Shown here: positions 27,631 through 36,200 of the stretch, piece after piece
Position numbering within the stretch: the stretch's first letter is position 1
Layout of the letters: every line of letters begins with the position of its first letter
Assembly (NCBI RefSeq): GCF_003046315.1
Contig: NZ_PZZP01000001.1
Location: 868,001-932,000, forward strand
Direction: 5' to 3'
DNA: 64,000 nt
Source: Desmospora activa DSM 45169
GTDB taxonomy: Bacteria; Bacillota; Bacilli; Thermoactinomycetales; DSM-45169
Position numbers and translations under genes: made by a program
Notes under the pieces: generated by a model
Database searches by the model: none
What the model was told of the DNA's origin: nothing
The model's input: the letters and a program-made list of their open reading frames with translations, nothing else

Positions 27631-27667
27631 TTCTGAACTTGGCTTTGCCTGCGCACGGAGGCTTTTT
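27613..27667 (+). terminator. Riboswitch-controlled terminator before ilvE
   Basis: AAAGCC-CCGTGCG-GCAGG (27613-27630) pairs with CCTGC-GCACGG-AGGCTTT (27648-27665), followed by T residues. Its left arm shares bases with the last helix of the ykkC aptamer, giving mutually exclusive structures. Confidence 0.85.
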
Positions 27668-27701
27668 GATATGGAAAACCAACCGGAGGTGGAGAGAACT
27701 T

Positions 27702-28631
27702 ATGGAAGAGCGTTGGGTGTACATGAATGGTCGCTATGTAAAGAAAGAGGAGGCGACAGTATCGATTTTTGATCATGGATTCCTGTATGGGGACGGAATC
27801 TTTGAGGGAATTCGTGTCTACGACGGCAATGTCTTTCGGCTACGGGATCACCTGGTGCGACTGTATGAATCGGCACATTCGATCATGCTGGATATCCCGC
27901 TGGATATCGATGAAATGGAGCAGGCGGTAGTGGAAGCAGTTCGCAAAAACGAATTGCGCGATGCTTATATTCGGTTGGTTGTTTCCCGAGGAAAAGGGGA
28001 TTTGGGCCTTGATCCTTCCAAATGTAGCAATCCGCAAATAATCATCATTGTCGATCAGGTTCGGTTGTTCCCACAAGAAACCTATGAGCGCGGTTTGAAG
28101 ATCATCACCGTTCCCACCCGACGCAATGTGCCGGATGCACTTAATCCCAAAATTAAATCCCTAAATTATCTGAACAACATTTTGGTTAAGATTGAAGCCA
28201 ATCAAGCAGGTGTCGGCGAAGCCTTGATGCTAAATGCTGACGGTTATGTGGCTGAAGGCTCCGGTGATAATATCTTTCTGGTGAAAAAAGGAATCGTTTA
28301 CACGCCACCGGGGTATGTAGGCGCTTTAGACGGTATTACCCGGCAGGCGATTATCGATCTGTGTCAGCGCCATAACTACACGGTAAAAGAAGAACCCTTT
28401 ACCCGCCACGATGTTTATGTCGCTGATGAAGTGTTCCTTACCGGTACGGCCGCAGAAGTGATCGCAGTGGTAAATGTGGACGGGCGTACCATTGCCGACG
28501 GTGTTCCTGGCCCGGTAACCCGTCATCTTCTACAAGAATTTCGCAAGCTGGTTACTGTTGACGGTATCCAGGCGTTTCCGAAAAAAGGAGAAACTGCAAA
28601 AGAAAAAGTGGCGACCGAACCGGTGGGGTAA
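27702..28631 (+). CDS. ilvE: Branched-chain amino acid aminotransferase
   Basis: The product is 309 aa, class IV aminotransferase: FDHGFLYGDGIFEGIRVY near residue 25, the PLP lysine in NPKIKSLNYLNN, and EGSGDNIFLVKKG. It performs the last step of leucine, isoleucine and valine synthesis. The frame is open upstream through the riboswitch, but GGAGGTGGAGAGAACTT before the ATG at 27702 sets the start. It is monocistronic, with its own promoter, riboswitch and terminator. D-amino-acid transaminases share the fold, but the motifs and leader favour IlvE. Confidence 0.92.
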   Translation: MEERWVYMNGRYVKKEEATVSIFDHGFLYGDGIFEGIRVYDGNVFRLRDHLVRLYESAHSIMLDIPLDIDEMEQAVVEAVRKNELRDAYIRLVVSRGKGDLGLDPSKCSNPQIIIIVDQVRLFPQETYERGLKIITVPTRRNVPDALNPKIKSLNYLNNILVKIEANQAGVGEALMLNADGYVAEGSGDNIFLVKKGIVYTPPGYVGALDGITRQAIIDLCQRHNYTVKEEPFTRHDVYVADEVFLTGTAAEVIAVVNVDGRTIADGVPGPVTRHLLQEFRKLVTVDGIQAFPKKGETAKEKVATEPVG

Positions 28632-28656
28632 ACGAATGTCGATGCTGCTCGACATG

Positions 28657-28698
28657 AAAAAAACCGACTTTTCTCCAATTGGAGAGAGTCGGTTTTTT
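28657..28698. terminator. Terminator downstream of ilvE
   Basis: AAAAAACCGACT and AGTCGGTTTTTT flank an inner TCTCC/GGAGA stem; T-runs exist on both strands, so it can act in both directions. Confidence 0.9.
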
Positions 28699-28856
28699 GA
28701 GGCATTAGGCCTGTCAAGTCGCATGTGCCAGGTGATGAGAGTCCATTTATCATCCAAATGCCGACAGGAGACCCCCGGTAGCCGTGGGGTTTCTGACAAG
28801 CCGGATTAATACTACAGGTTTTGCCAATGGATCACCACACTAACCCGATCATCTCC

Positions 28857-29729
28857 TTACATTGCCCGCAGCCGGCGGATTCGTTCTTCAGCAGGCGGGT
28901 GGGTGGAGAAGAGTCCCGCCATTTTCTTTTTAAGGGGATCGGAGAAATAGAGCATGGCGGAGGTGTTGGATGCTTCTCTTACCGGCTCCCGTATTCCAGC
29001 GATCTTTTCCAGTGCGGAGGCGAGCGCATAGGGGTTGCGACATAGTTCAGCGCCACTGGCATCCGCTAAATATTCGCGATTGCGGGAGATGGCCAGACGG
29101 ATCAGTGTCGCGATAAATGGAGAAAGGATTAACAACACGACCGCCGCAATGGCGATGATTGGATGGACATTGCGATTTCTTTTTCCAAAGAGTAAGATCC
29201 GTGATCCAAAGTCGCTCAAAATGGCAATAACCGATACCAGTGCCAGAGCGACCGTGGCGAGACGGATGTCGTAATTTTTGATATGAGCCACTTCATGGGC
29301 CAGCACCGCTTCGATCTCTTCCCGGTTAAGGCGTTCCATCAACCCTGTCGTTACCGCTACCGCTCCATTTTTGGGAGAGATGCCGGTAGCAAAGGCGTTG
29401 GGGCTGGCATCCTGAATGATAAAAATCCTTGGTGTGGGAATTCGTGCTGCTAGCGCCAACCCCTCTACTGTATGCCATAGGAAAGGGTTATCTTCTGATC
29501 GCTTCACTTCCCGGGCATGGTTCATCGCCATCACGACGCGAGTGCTAGATAATACCATAAACAAGGTATAGCCAATCGCCAGGATACCGGCAAATACCGC
29601 TCCCCACAACGGTTCCCCCACCTGAACATAGCTGACGCTGGCTCCCACCAGTAAAACGAACAGGATAAAAAAGAGGATAATCAGGACAGATTTACGCTTA
29701 TTCGATTCAATCTGTTTGTGTAAAAGCAT
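28857..29729 (-). CDS. htpX: Membrane zinc metalloprotease HtpX (M48)
   Basis: The product is 290 aa. Two N-terminal membrane segments (about 13-55) precede the zinc motif LAHEVAHIKNYD, and two further hydrophobic stretches lie before the downstream NREYLADASGAEL ligand region. HtpX degrades misfolded membrane proteins. The ATG follows AAGGAGG. It is 18 bases after lemA on the same strand, an association common across bacteria. Confidence 0.95.
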   Translation of the reverse strand: MLLHKQIESNKRKSVLIILFFILFVLLVGASVSYVQVGEPLWGAVFAGILAIGYTLFMVLSSTRVVMAMNHAREVKRSEDNPFLWHTVEGLALAARIPTPRIFIIQDASPNAFATGISPKNGAVAVTTGLMERLNREEIEAVLAHEVAHIKNYDIRLATVALALVSVIAILSDFGSRILLFGKRNRNVHPIIAIAAVVLLILSPFIATLIRLAISRNREYLADASGAELCRNPYALASALEKIAGIREPVREASNTSAMLYFSDPLKKKMAGLFSTHPPAEERIRRLRAM

Positions 29730-29747
29730 AGTTAATGCCTCCTTCGC

Positions 29748-30299
29748 TTAGAAGGAGACCTTCACGTTTTGGCGTTCTTCGGCGGGGATGCTCAACAGAT
29801 CTCGACGCTTAAAGCCGTGAATGGAGGCGATGATGTTTGTGGGGATGGTTTCCACTTTGGTGTTGTACTCCATCACCGTCTTGTTGTAGCTCTGGCGGGA
29901 GTAGGAAATTTTGTTTTCCGTACCTGCCAGCTCTTCTTGTAGCATCATAAAATTTTCATTCGCTTTTAGTTCCGGGTAAGATTCCGATAAGGCGAACAAA
30001 TTTTTGAGTCCAGCGGAAATCTGGTCGTTTGCCGTCATTTCATCATTGCGGGTGTTGCCTTGCGAAAACATGCGGTTGCGCGCTTCAATCACTTTTTCAA
30101 GGGTTTCTGTTTCGTGTTTGGCATATCCCTTTACCGTCTCCACGAGGTTGGGGATTAGATCATAGCGCCGCTTCAGTTGGACATCGATTTGCGCCCATGC
30201 TTCCTCTACCCAGTTGCGATACTTGACGAGGGAGTTGTAGTTGATGATCCAGAAAAGAATGAAGACGGCCACAACAATTCCAACGATTAATAGTGTCAT
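29748..30299 (-). CDS. lemA: LemA family protein
   Basis: The product is 183 aa: an N-terminal membrane segment (about 2-19), then the long helical LemA domain with YRNWVEEAWAQIDVQLKRRY, RYDLIPNLVETVKGY and SYPELKANENFMMLQEELAG. The ATG follows GAGGAGG. LemA proteins are widespread and of unclear function; the pair with htpX suggests envelope quality control. A possible -10 (TATAAT) lies about 50 bases upstream with a poor -35. Confidence 0.95.
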   Translation of the reverse strand: MTLLIVGIVVAVFILFWIINYNSLVKYRNWVEEAWAQIDVQLKRRYDLIPNLVETVKGYAKHETETLEKVIEARNRMFSQGNTRNDEMTANDQISAGLKNLFALSESYPELKANENFMMLQEELAGTENKISYSRQSYNKTVMEYNTKVETIPTNIIASIHGFKRRDLLSIPAEERQNVKVSF

Positions 30300-30435
30300 C
30301 GGGTTGCCTCCTCATGGATAATAGATAGAAATCTTATGAATCAATCCCTTTTATTATATGAAAAGGATAAGGGAAATGAAACTCCCGGTGTCCACTTTTA
30401 TCGCAATCTCTGAAATCGAAAGGCTGTGCAGGAAC

Positions 30436-30457
30436 ATATCCGTTATAAACGGAATAT
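30436..30457. promoter_or_regulatory. Palindrome upstream of the M20 amidohydrolase
   Basis: ATATCCGTTATAAACGGAATAT is a near-perfect inverted repeat ending about 25 bases before the ribosome-binding site of the next gene. Its position suits a repressor operator; no matching regulator is encoded nearby. Confidence 0.4.
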
Positions 30458-30494
30458 GAGAGGAGACTAAGAGGATGGACAGGAGTGATGGTTG

Positions 30495-31703
30495 ATGGAA
30501 ATTCCTTTCACCGAGCGAGATGTTGAAGCGTTACAACAGGAAGCGGTAGCGTGGCGGCGTCATCTACATCAGTATCCGGAGTTGTCGTTTCAGGAGAGAG
30601 AAACCTCCCAGTATATCGTTGATACCTTGCAAGCCATCGGAGGAATGGAGCTCTCCCGCCCCACTCCTACCAGTGTGGTCGCTCGGCTTGTGGGCGATCG
30701 TCCCGGACGAGTGGTGGCCTTGCGCGCGGATATTGATGCGTTGCCGATTCAGGAGGAAAATGACTTCGCTTTTACATCCAAACAAGCGGGTGTGATGCAT
30801 GCCTGCGGCCATGATGGACATACGGCGATGCTATTGGCTGTGGCAAAACTGTTTGCTGCATACAGGGAAGCGATCGTCGGAGAAGTTCTGTTTATCTTTC
30901 AACATGCGGAGGAGTTACCTCCAGGTGGAGCCGAGGAATTGGTAGAGGCTGGGGTGTTGGACGATGTAGATGTGGTAATCGGTACGCACTTGTGGGCGAG
31001 CCTGGATGTAGGGAAAGTAGGCGTCATCCATGGTCCGGCGATGGCGGCGGCAGATCGGTTTGAGATTACGGTACAGGGACAAGGGGGACATGCGGCAGGG
31101 CCGCATAACACCATTGACAGCATTGCCATCGGTGCACAGGTGGTTTCCAATCTCCAGCATGTGGTATCTCGCAATACCGATCCATTGAATCCGGTTGTCC
31201 TTTCCGTCACCAAATTTGTCGGTGGCAACAGCTTCAATATTATTCCCGGAACGGTTCAAATCGCAGGAACAGTCCGTACGCTGGACAACGATGTACGCGA
31301 ACAGGTTCCCACCCTGATGGAACGAGTGATAAAAGGAATTACGGAGGCTCACGGTGCCGGATATGATTTCACTTATGATCGCGGCTATCGGCCCCTGATC
31401 AATCAGCATGATGTAACTCGGTTTGTTGAGGAGACGGCGAAAGAGGTGATGGGGGCCGACAATGTGGAGCGCTTACGTCCCAGCATGGGCGGCGAAGATT
31501 TTTCCGCTTATCTCCAACGGGTACCGGGTACTTATTTTTTCACTGGGGCTGGAAACAGCGAAAAAGGGATTTCATATCCTCATCATCATCCGCGTTTTAC
31601 TATCGATGAAGATGCACTTTTGTACGGGATTCATATTCTCGCCCGCTCCGCTTGGAAGCTGCTGCATACAGAGAAAAACGAAAATGTTTTCGCCATTTTA
31701 TAA
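30495..31703 (+). CDS. M20-family amidohydrolase (N-acyl-L-amino acid amidohydrolase type)
   Basis: The product is 402 aa. Metal-site motifs are HACGHDGHTAMLL near residue 99, the catalytic EE in FQHAEELPPGGAEE, and C-terminal GGEDFSAYLQRVPG. A dimerisation lid lies between. The family includes hippurate hydrolases, IAA-amino-acid hydrolases and N-acetyl-diaminopimelate deacetylase; motifs alone do not decide the substrate. The ATG at 30495 is nine bases after AGGAG. It stands alone, with a palindrome upstream and a terminator downstream. Confidence 0.9.
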   Translation: MEIPFTERDVEALQQEAVAWRRHLHQYPELSFQERETSQYIVDTLQAIGGMELSRPTPTSVVARLVGDRPGRVVALRADIDALPIQEENDFAFTSKQAGVMHACGHDGHTAMLLAVAKLFAAYREAIVGEVLFIFQHAEELPPGGAEELVEAGVLDDVDVVIGTHLWASLDVGKVGVIHGPAMAAADRFEITVQGQGGHAAGPHNTIDSIAIGAQVVSNLQHVVSRNTDPLNPVVLSVTKFVGGNSFNIIPGTVQIAGTVRTLDNDVREQVPTLMERVIKGITEAHGAGYDFTYDRGYRPLINQHDVTRFVEETAKEVMGADNVERLRPSMGGEDFSAYLQRVPGTYFFTGAGNSEKGISYPHHHPRFTIDEDALLYGIHILARSAWKLLHTEKNENVFAIL

Positions 31704-31784
31704 AGATCGTTTGCATGAGGTTGGTAGTTTTTAAAGGATGGTAAGATGTTGTTGAAGAGGGTGAATCGATTAGTAGATTGAAGG

Positions 31785-31812
31785 GAAGGTCCGTAGCAGG
31801 GCCTTCTTTTTT
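31785..31812 (+). terminator. Terminator downstream of the M20 amidohydrolase
   Basis: GAAGGTCC (31785-31792) pairs with GGGCCTTC (31799-31806), followed by six T residues. Confidence 0.82.
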
Positions 31813-31833
31813 GGTCTTTCTAAACGTTCAGGA

Positions 31834-31863
31834 TTGCCGTAAACAGGAAAAACATGCTATCAT
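31834..31863 (+). promoter_or_regulatory. Candidate promoter of the Imm33-like gene
   Basis: TTGCCG (31834-31839), an 18-base spacer ending TGC and TATCAT (31858-31863); the TGC gives an extended -10. Confidence 0.45.
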
Positions 31864-31900
31864 TATTGAATCATTGATTTATAGAAACGGGTGATGTTAG

Positions 31901-32563
31901 GTGGCTCAGATTCATATTGATCGGGATGCTTTGGTCGTGTCGACTCAAGGGGCGGAAAAGCTGGGGTTATGGAATTTGCGGGCTCAAGTGGAAGAGGAGG
32001 AAATGCTAAAGCTGGTCGAGGATTTTTTACGGGAAATGGTAGAATACCAGAAAAAAAGCGGTCGACACCTACAGCCGGAAGAGACTGTAGCCTGGGGAAG
32101 TTGGGCGGTTCAGTGTAAGGAAGTGGATGGCCATCTAGAGTTTTGGGAATTTCAAGGGGATTGGACTGATGTTGAGCCTGGAGTTACCCGTACGATGGCT
32201 TATATGGCGATGATGTTAGCAGCACGGGAAGAACTGGGGGCAGAGGAGGTAGCCCCACCGCTGGCCACCCAATTGGTGGTGATAACGGACGATGTACTGC
32301 AAGGACAATTACCGGTAGAAGGAATCCGCTATTTGGAAGAAGATACGCAAATGTCCGGCTGGTGGCTGATAACGGAAGGATATGACGGGAATGAAGAGGA
32401 CTTGAAATCAGCTCCCTTGTATCAGATTTTTGAATCCTGTCCTCACCTGATCCCGTTGGTCGGCCTACCGGCAGGCTATCGCTTTCGACTGGGGGAGGAA
32501 GGGTGTGAGATCCTGTTCGATTCCGAAGTGATCGAAGGGAGTCAGAAAGAACAAGAGGTTTAG
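31901..32563 (+). CDS. Uncharacterised protein with Imm33/DUF2185-like C-terminus
   Basis: The product is 220 aa, acidic and soluble, with no signal peptide. The C-terminal stretch MSGWWLITEGYDG, then SCPHLIPLVGLPAGYRF, resembles Imm33/DUF2185 domains (SGW...dp.liplL..p.G). The N-terminal half (AWGSWAVQCKEVDGHLEFWE) was not recognised. Imm33 domains occur both as immunity proteins to polymorphic toxins and in housekeeping settings. No toxin gene is adjacent; it has its own promoter and terminator. The GTG start follows GGGTGATGTTAG. Confidence 0.7.
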   Translation: MAQIHIDRDALVVSTQGAEKLGLWNLRAQVEEEEMLKLVEDFLREMVEYQKKSGRHLQPEETVAWGSWAVQCKEVDGHLEFWEFQGDWTDVEPGVTRTMAYMAMMLAAREELGAEEVAPPLATQLVVITDDVLQGQLPVEGIRYLEEDTQMSGWWLITEGYDGNEEDLKSAPLYQIFESCPHLIPLVGLPAGYRFRLGEEGCEILFDSEVIEGSQKEQEV

Positions 32564-32627
32564 CGCGTTTGGCATCTAGGAGTGTATACATAACTCTTTC
32601 TCCCGCTGGTGAAGTGGAGAGAAGTAG

Positions 32628-32666
32628 CAACCGCAACCTGTACGCACAGGTTGCGGTTGTTGTTTG
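32628..32666 (+). terminator. Terminator downstream of the Imm33-like gene
   Basis: CAACCGCAACCTGT and ACAGGTTGCGGTTG form a 14-bp stem with a short loop, followed by TTGTTTGG. Confidence 0.85.
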
Positions 32667-32717
32667 GTAACCAGTATGGTTGAAGAACCAAGGTGAGGGT
32701 AATCGGCAGTGTCAGGG

Positions 32718-33362
32718 TTAGATCTGTTTGATGGCCTTGGCGATTGGGGTATTGCCGGAGACGAGATCGAAGGCACGGTTAAAGGTGTGCTTTTCATCAA
32801 GAACGGCTATAATCGTTCGTGCCACATCCTCCCGCGGGATGGTGGCTCGCTCCAGGTTTTCGGCGGCGGTCACCTTTCCGCTTCCCGCATCGTTGAGTAA
32901 TCCTCCGGGACGGATGATCGTGTAAGTTAGGTTGCTTTGTTCCAGGGCGCGATCGGCGTAATGTTTGGCTACGAAGTAGGGCTTAATCTTTTCGCTCCAG
33001 TTTTCCCGGTTGTGTGCCTGGATGGCACTCACCATGACAAAACGCTCAATGCCTGCTTTTTCGGCGGCTTCCATCGTTTTTACGGCGCCGTCCAAATCGA
33101 TCAACAAGGTTTTGTCCGGCCCAGTGGCGCCCCCGGAGCCGGCGGTAAAGACAATCGCTTCACACCCGTTGGCGGCTTCCGCGATGCGGTCCACGCGATC
33201 ATCCAGGTTGGCCACCACCGCTTCCACACCGGTATTTTGATACGTCTTCGCCTGCTCTTCTTTCCGGACCATCGCCCTGACGGTGTGCTCCTCGCTCTCT
33301 TGTAAGAATTTCACCAGATGTCGGCCGATTTGTCCATTGGCTCCAACGACTAAAACTTTCAT
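32718..33362 (-). CDS. Atypical SDR / NAD(P)H-binding protein (YhfK-like)
   Basis: The product is 214 aa with the Rossmann motif VVGANGQIGRHL at the N-terminus, then AMVRKEEQA, VFTAGSGGATG and RFVMVSAIQAHNRENW, and YTIIRPGGL. This matches the NAD(P)H-binding, YhfK/YwnB-type atypical short-chain dehydrogenases, often linked to redox stress. The canonical YxxxK is replaced by a YFVAKHYAD-like segment. The ATG follows AAAGGGGAA. It is divergent from the luciferase-like gene with a 176-base shared upstream region. Confidence 0.88.
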   Translation of the reverse strand: MKVLVVGANGQIGRHLVKFLQESEEHTVRAMVRKEEQAKTYQNTGVEAVVANLDDRVDRIAEAANGCEAIVFTAGSGGATGPDKTLLIDLDGAVKTMEAAEKAGIERFVMVSAIQAHNRENWSEKIKPYFVAKHYADRALEQSNLTYTIIRPGGLLNDAGSGKVTAAENLERATIPREDVARTIIAVLDEKHTFNRAFDLVSGNTPIAKAIKQI

Positions 33363-33538
33363 TGGGTAGGTTCCCCTTTCGTTCCTTTATGTAAATCCGG
33401 GAGAAAGCCTCGCGGATATTTATTTTCCTTCCCGCTTGCTCTGATACGCAAACAGTTTCAGATTCTAAAGGTGTATAAATTGAATAGGTAGGGTAGAAGA
33501 TCCAGGTGAGATGTCTTCAAAGAAAGAAGGTCAAAGTA

Positions 33539-34579
33539 ATGACTTCCGCAAACAGCAAAAAAATCCATGAAATTCCCTTTTCCGTACTGGATTTGTCTCC
33601 GATTGTCGAAGGTGCCACTCCTGCCGAATCGCTGCAAAACACGCTTGATCTCGCCCAACGAGCCGAAGCGTGTGGGTATAAGCGGTTCTGGGTGGCGGAA
33701 CACCACGGCATGCCCGGTATCGCCAGTGCAGCCACTTCCGTTGTGATCGGCCATGTGGCGGCTGGGACCTCCCACATCCGGGTGGGTTCCGGTGGTATTA
33801 TGTTGCCCAACCACGCTCCTCTAATCATCGCTGAGCAGTTTGGTACGTTGGAATCGCTTTATCCCGGTCGAATCGACTTAGGACTCGGACGTGCCCCCGG
33901 CACAGACCAGCGTACCGTTCGTGCCCTGCGAAGGGAAAACCGAAGTAGCGGACAAGATTTCCCGCAGTTATTGGACGAGTTACGCGGCTATCTCGATCCG
34001 GACCCCGCCTTCGGCTTTAATCCCGTGCGTGCCATCCCTGGTGAAGGGTTAAATATCCCCATCTGGTTGTTGGGATCCAGCGATTTTAGTGCTCGATTAG
34101 CGGGAAACCTTGGGCTACCCTTTTCCTTTGCCAGTCACTTTTCCCCAGAGTATACACTGCCAGCGTTGAAGTTGTATCGGCAGAGCTTCCAGCCGTCGAA
34201 GTCCTTGGAACGGCCCTATGTGATGGTAGGGGTAAATGTCGTGGCAGCAGATAGCGATGAAGAGGCGCAATATTTGGCGACATCGATGCAGCAAGCCTTT
34301 TTAAATATGATCCGCAATCGGCCGGGTCAGCTTCCGCCTCCAGTAAAGGATATGGACCAACTTTGGCAGCCCTTTGAAATGGTGGCAGTCGAGCGGCAGC
34401 TGAGCTCTTCCATCATCGGCAGCCCGGAAACGGTGAAGGAGAAGTTACAACAATTCCTCGATGAAACCCAGGCGGATGAGATGATGGTTCAAACCCAGGT
34501 GTTTGATCATAAAAAACGGCTCGCATCTTACAAAACCGTGGCGGATTTGGTCAGGGATAAGGGGGAGAGCGGTTCATAG
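33539..34579 (+). CDS. Luciferase-like flavin-dependent monooxygenase family protein
   Basis: The product is 346 aa of the bacterial-luciferase superfamily, single-component clade: [49 protein letters not shown]. Members bind FMN or F420; the PNHAPL and GRAPG signatures are typical of the abundant Bacillus LLM-class proteins of unknown substrate. The ATG at 33539 follows AGAAGG at nine bases; the frame opens 33 bases earlier without a ribosome-binding site. It ends before a bidirectional terminator shared with gndA. Confidence 0.9.
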   Translation: MTSANSKKIHEIPFSVLDLSPIVEGATPAESLQNTLDLAQRAEACGYKRFWVAEHHGMPGIASAATSVVIGHVAAGTSHIRVGSGGIMLPNHAPLIIAEQFGTLESLYPGRIDLGLGRAPGTDQRTVRALRRENRSSGQDFPQLLDELRGYLDPDPAFGFNPVRAIPGEGLNIPIWLLGSSDFSARLAGNLGLPFSFASHFSPEYTLPALKLYRQSFQPSKSLERPYVMVGVNVVAADSDEEAQYLATSMQQAFLNMIRNRPGQLPPPVKDMDQLWQPFEMVAVERQLSSSIIGSPETVKEKLQQFLDETQADEMMVQTQVFDHKKRLASYKTVADLVRDKGESGS

Positions 34580-34655
34580 TCGGAATGATGGTGATGTGGA
34601 ACAGCGAGACGGGTTCACCTGAGAAGCGTTCCAAAGTTAATCGCGATACGACTAC

Positions 34656-34696
34656 AAAAAAAGGCATCCCGCCGATGTGAGACGGGATGCCTTTTT
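34656..34696. terminator. Bidirectional terminator between the luciferase-like gene and gndA
   Basis: AAAAAAAGGCATCCCG (34656-34671) and CGGGATGCCTTTTT (34683-34696) form a stem with A/T runs on both sides, between convergent genes. Confidence 0.93.
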
Positions 34697-34701
34697 GCTT
34701 C

Positions 34702-36108
34702 TTATTTTAACCATTCCGTATGGAAGGTGCCTTCTTTGTCAATGCGCTGGTACGTATGGGCACCAAAGTAGTCCCGTTGCGCTTGAAGTAAGTTGGCGGG
34801 TAGGCGTGCGCTGCGGTAGCTGTCATAGTAAGCGAGTGCACTGGAGAGGCCCGGCACGGGAATTCCTTGCTGGATGGCGAGGGAGACCACTTTGCGCCAG
34901 GAATCCTGGTAACGGACGACGATCTCCTTAAAATAGGGTGAGAGGAGCAGATTGGCCAGTGCTGGCTCCGCATCGTATGCTTCCTTGATGTTTTGCAGGA
35001 AGCGAGCCCGGATAATACAGCCGCCGCGGAAGATCATAGCGATGCTGCCGTAATCGAGATCCCATTCGTATTCCTCGGAAGCGGCCCGCATCTGTGCAAA
35101 TCCTTGGGCATAGGAACAGATTTTACTGGCGTAGAGGGCCTGACGAATCGCTTCAATCCACTCTTCTTTATTTTCGACACGGGTGGCTGTGGGACCCGGC
35201 AACACTTGAGCGGCTTGTTCCCGTTCCGTTTTCATCGCCGATAGGAAACGGGAGAAGACAGATTGGGTGATAATGGAGAGGGGTACACCGAGATCGAGGG
35301 CGCTTTGGCTGGTCCATTTTCCTGTCCCTTTTTGTCCCGCTGTATCCAGGATGACATCCACCATCGGTTTTCCGGTTTCTTCATCTTTTTTGGTAAAGAT
35401 GTCGGCAGTGATTTCAATCAGATAACTATCCAGCTCCCCTTGGTTCCATTGGGAAAATACCTGGTGCAGCTCATCTGTGGAAAGTCCCACTACCTCTTTT
35501 AAGAGATGGTACGCCTCGGCGATTAATTGCATATCCCCGTACTCAATGCCGTTGTGCACCATCTTCACATAATGGCCGGCACCATCAGGGCCGATATAGG
35601 TGGTGCAGGGTTCCCCGTTAACCTGAGCAGCGATAGCGGAAAAGATGGGAGCCACCTGCTCATAGGCGCTTCGTTGTCCACCGGGCATGATGGAGGGGCC
35701 CTTTAAGGCTCCTTCCTCACCGCCGGAAACGCCGGTACCGACAAAGCGCAGTCCGGCGGCTTCCAGCTCCTTACTGCGGCGAACGGTATCCTGGAAAAAG
35801 GTGTTGCCACCGTCGATCAGGATGTCCCCTTCATCCAGTAACGGCTTCAGCTGTTCAATTGTCGCGTCAGTTGCAGGACCCGCTTTTACCATCAGCATAA
35901 TTTTGCGGGGGGATGCAAGCGATTGAACAAATTTCTCCAATGTGTAGGCAGCAAAGACATTTTTTCCGGCGGCTTCTTGTACAAACTGATCCGTTTTTTC
36001 ACGGGAACGATTGTACACCGAGACGGAAAAACCTTTGGATTCCATATTGAGGGCCAGGTTTTTACCCATGACGGCTAAGCCGATTACACCGATCTGTTGC
36101 TTTGACAA
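34702..36108 (-). CDS. gndA: 6-phosphogluconate dehydrogenase (decarboxylating)
   Basis: The product is 468 aa, the usual length for the long-form enzyme. The nucleotide loop [15 protein letters not shown] is at 7-21, followed by [30 protein letters not shown] and [13 protein letters not shown], the substrate and catalytic residues. It oxidises 6-phosphogluconate to ribulose-5-phosphate in the pentose phosphate pathway. The start codon is TTG at 36108, preceded by AAAGGA at a long spacing. It forms its own unit. Confidence 0.97.
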   Translation of the reverse strand: MSKQQIGVIGLAVMGKNLALNMESKGFSVSVYNRSREKTDQFVQEAAGKNVFAAYTLEKFVQSLASPRKIMLMVKAGPATDATIEQLKPLLDEGDILIDGGNTFFQDTVRRSKELEAAGLRFVGTGVSGGEEGALKGPSIMPGGQRSAYEQVAPIFSAIAAQVNGEPCTTYIGPDGAGHYVKMVHNGIEYGDMQLIAEAYHLLKEVVGLSTDELHQVFSQWNQGELDSYLIEITADIFTKKDEETGKPMVDVILDTAGQKGTGKWTSQSALDLGVPLSIITQSVFSRFLSAMKTEREQAAQVLPGPTATRVENKEEWIEAIRQALYASKICSYAQGFAQMRAASEEYEWDLDYGSIAMIFRGGCIIRARFLQNIKEAYDAEPALANLLLSPYFKEIVVRYQDSWRKVVSLAIQQGIPVPGLSSALAYYDSYRSARLPANLLQAQRDYFGAHTYQRIDKEGTFHTEWLK

Positions 36109-36200
36109 TGTGGTTCAATCCTTTCTGTCATCAATGTCCCTGAAGAAAGAATAACGGTCTGGGAAAGAAAAGTCCACCCGGGTCAAAATCGGTCCCGAAG

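Noticed and set aside
27500-27700. T-box leader before ilvE
   Set aside because: No T-box sequence or specifier loop was found; the conserved blocks are those of ykkC RNAs.
27552-27701. N-terminal 50-residue extension of IlvE
   Set aside because: It would translate the ykkC riboswitch and terminator, has no ribosome-binding site, and the class IV aminotransferase start matches the ATG at 27702.
28750-28800. Hairpin AGACCCC...GGGGTTTCT downstream of ilvE and htpX
   Set aside because: It has no T-run in either direction; the terminator at 28657-28698 already serves ilvE. It may still influence htpX mRNA end formation but cannot be called.
30899-31409. Leftward frames opposite the amidohydrolase
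   Set aside because: They are antisense shadows of a gene with intact catalytic motifs.
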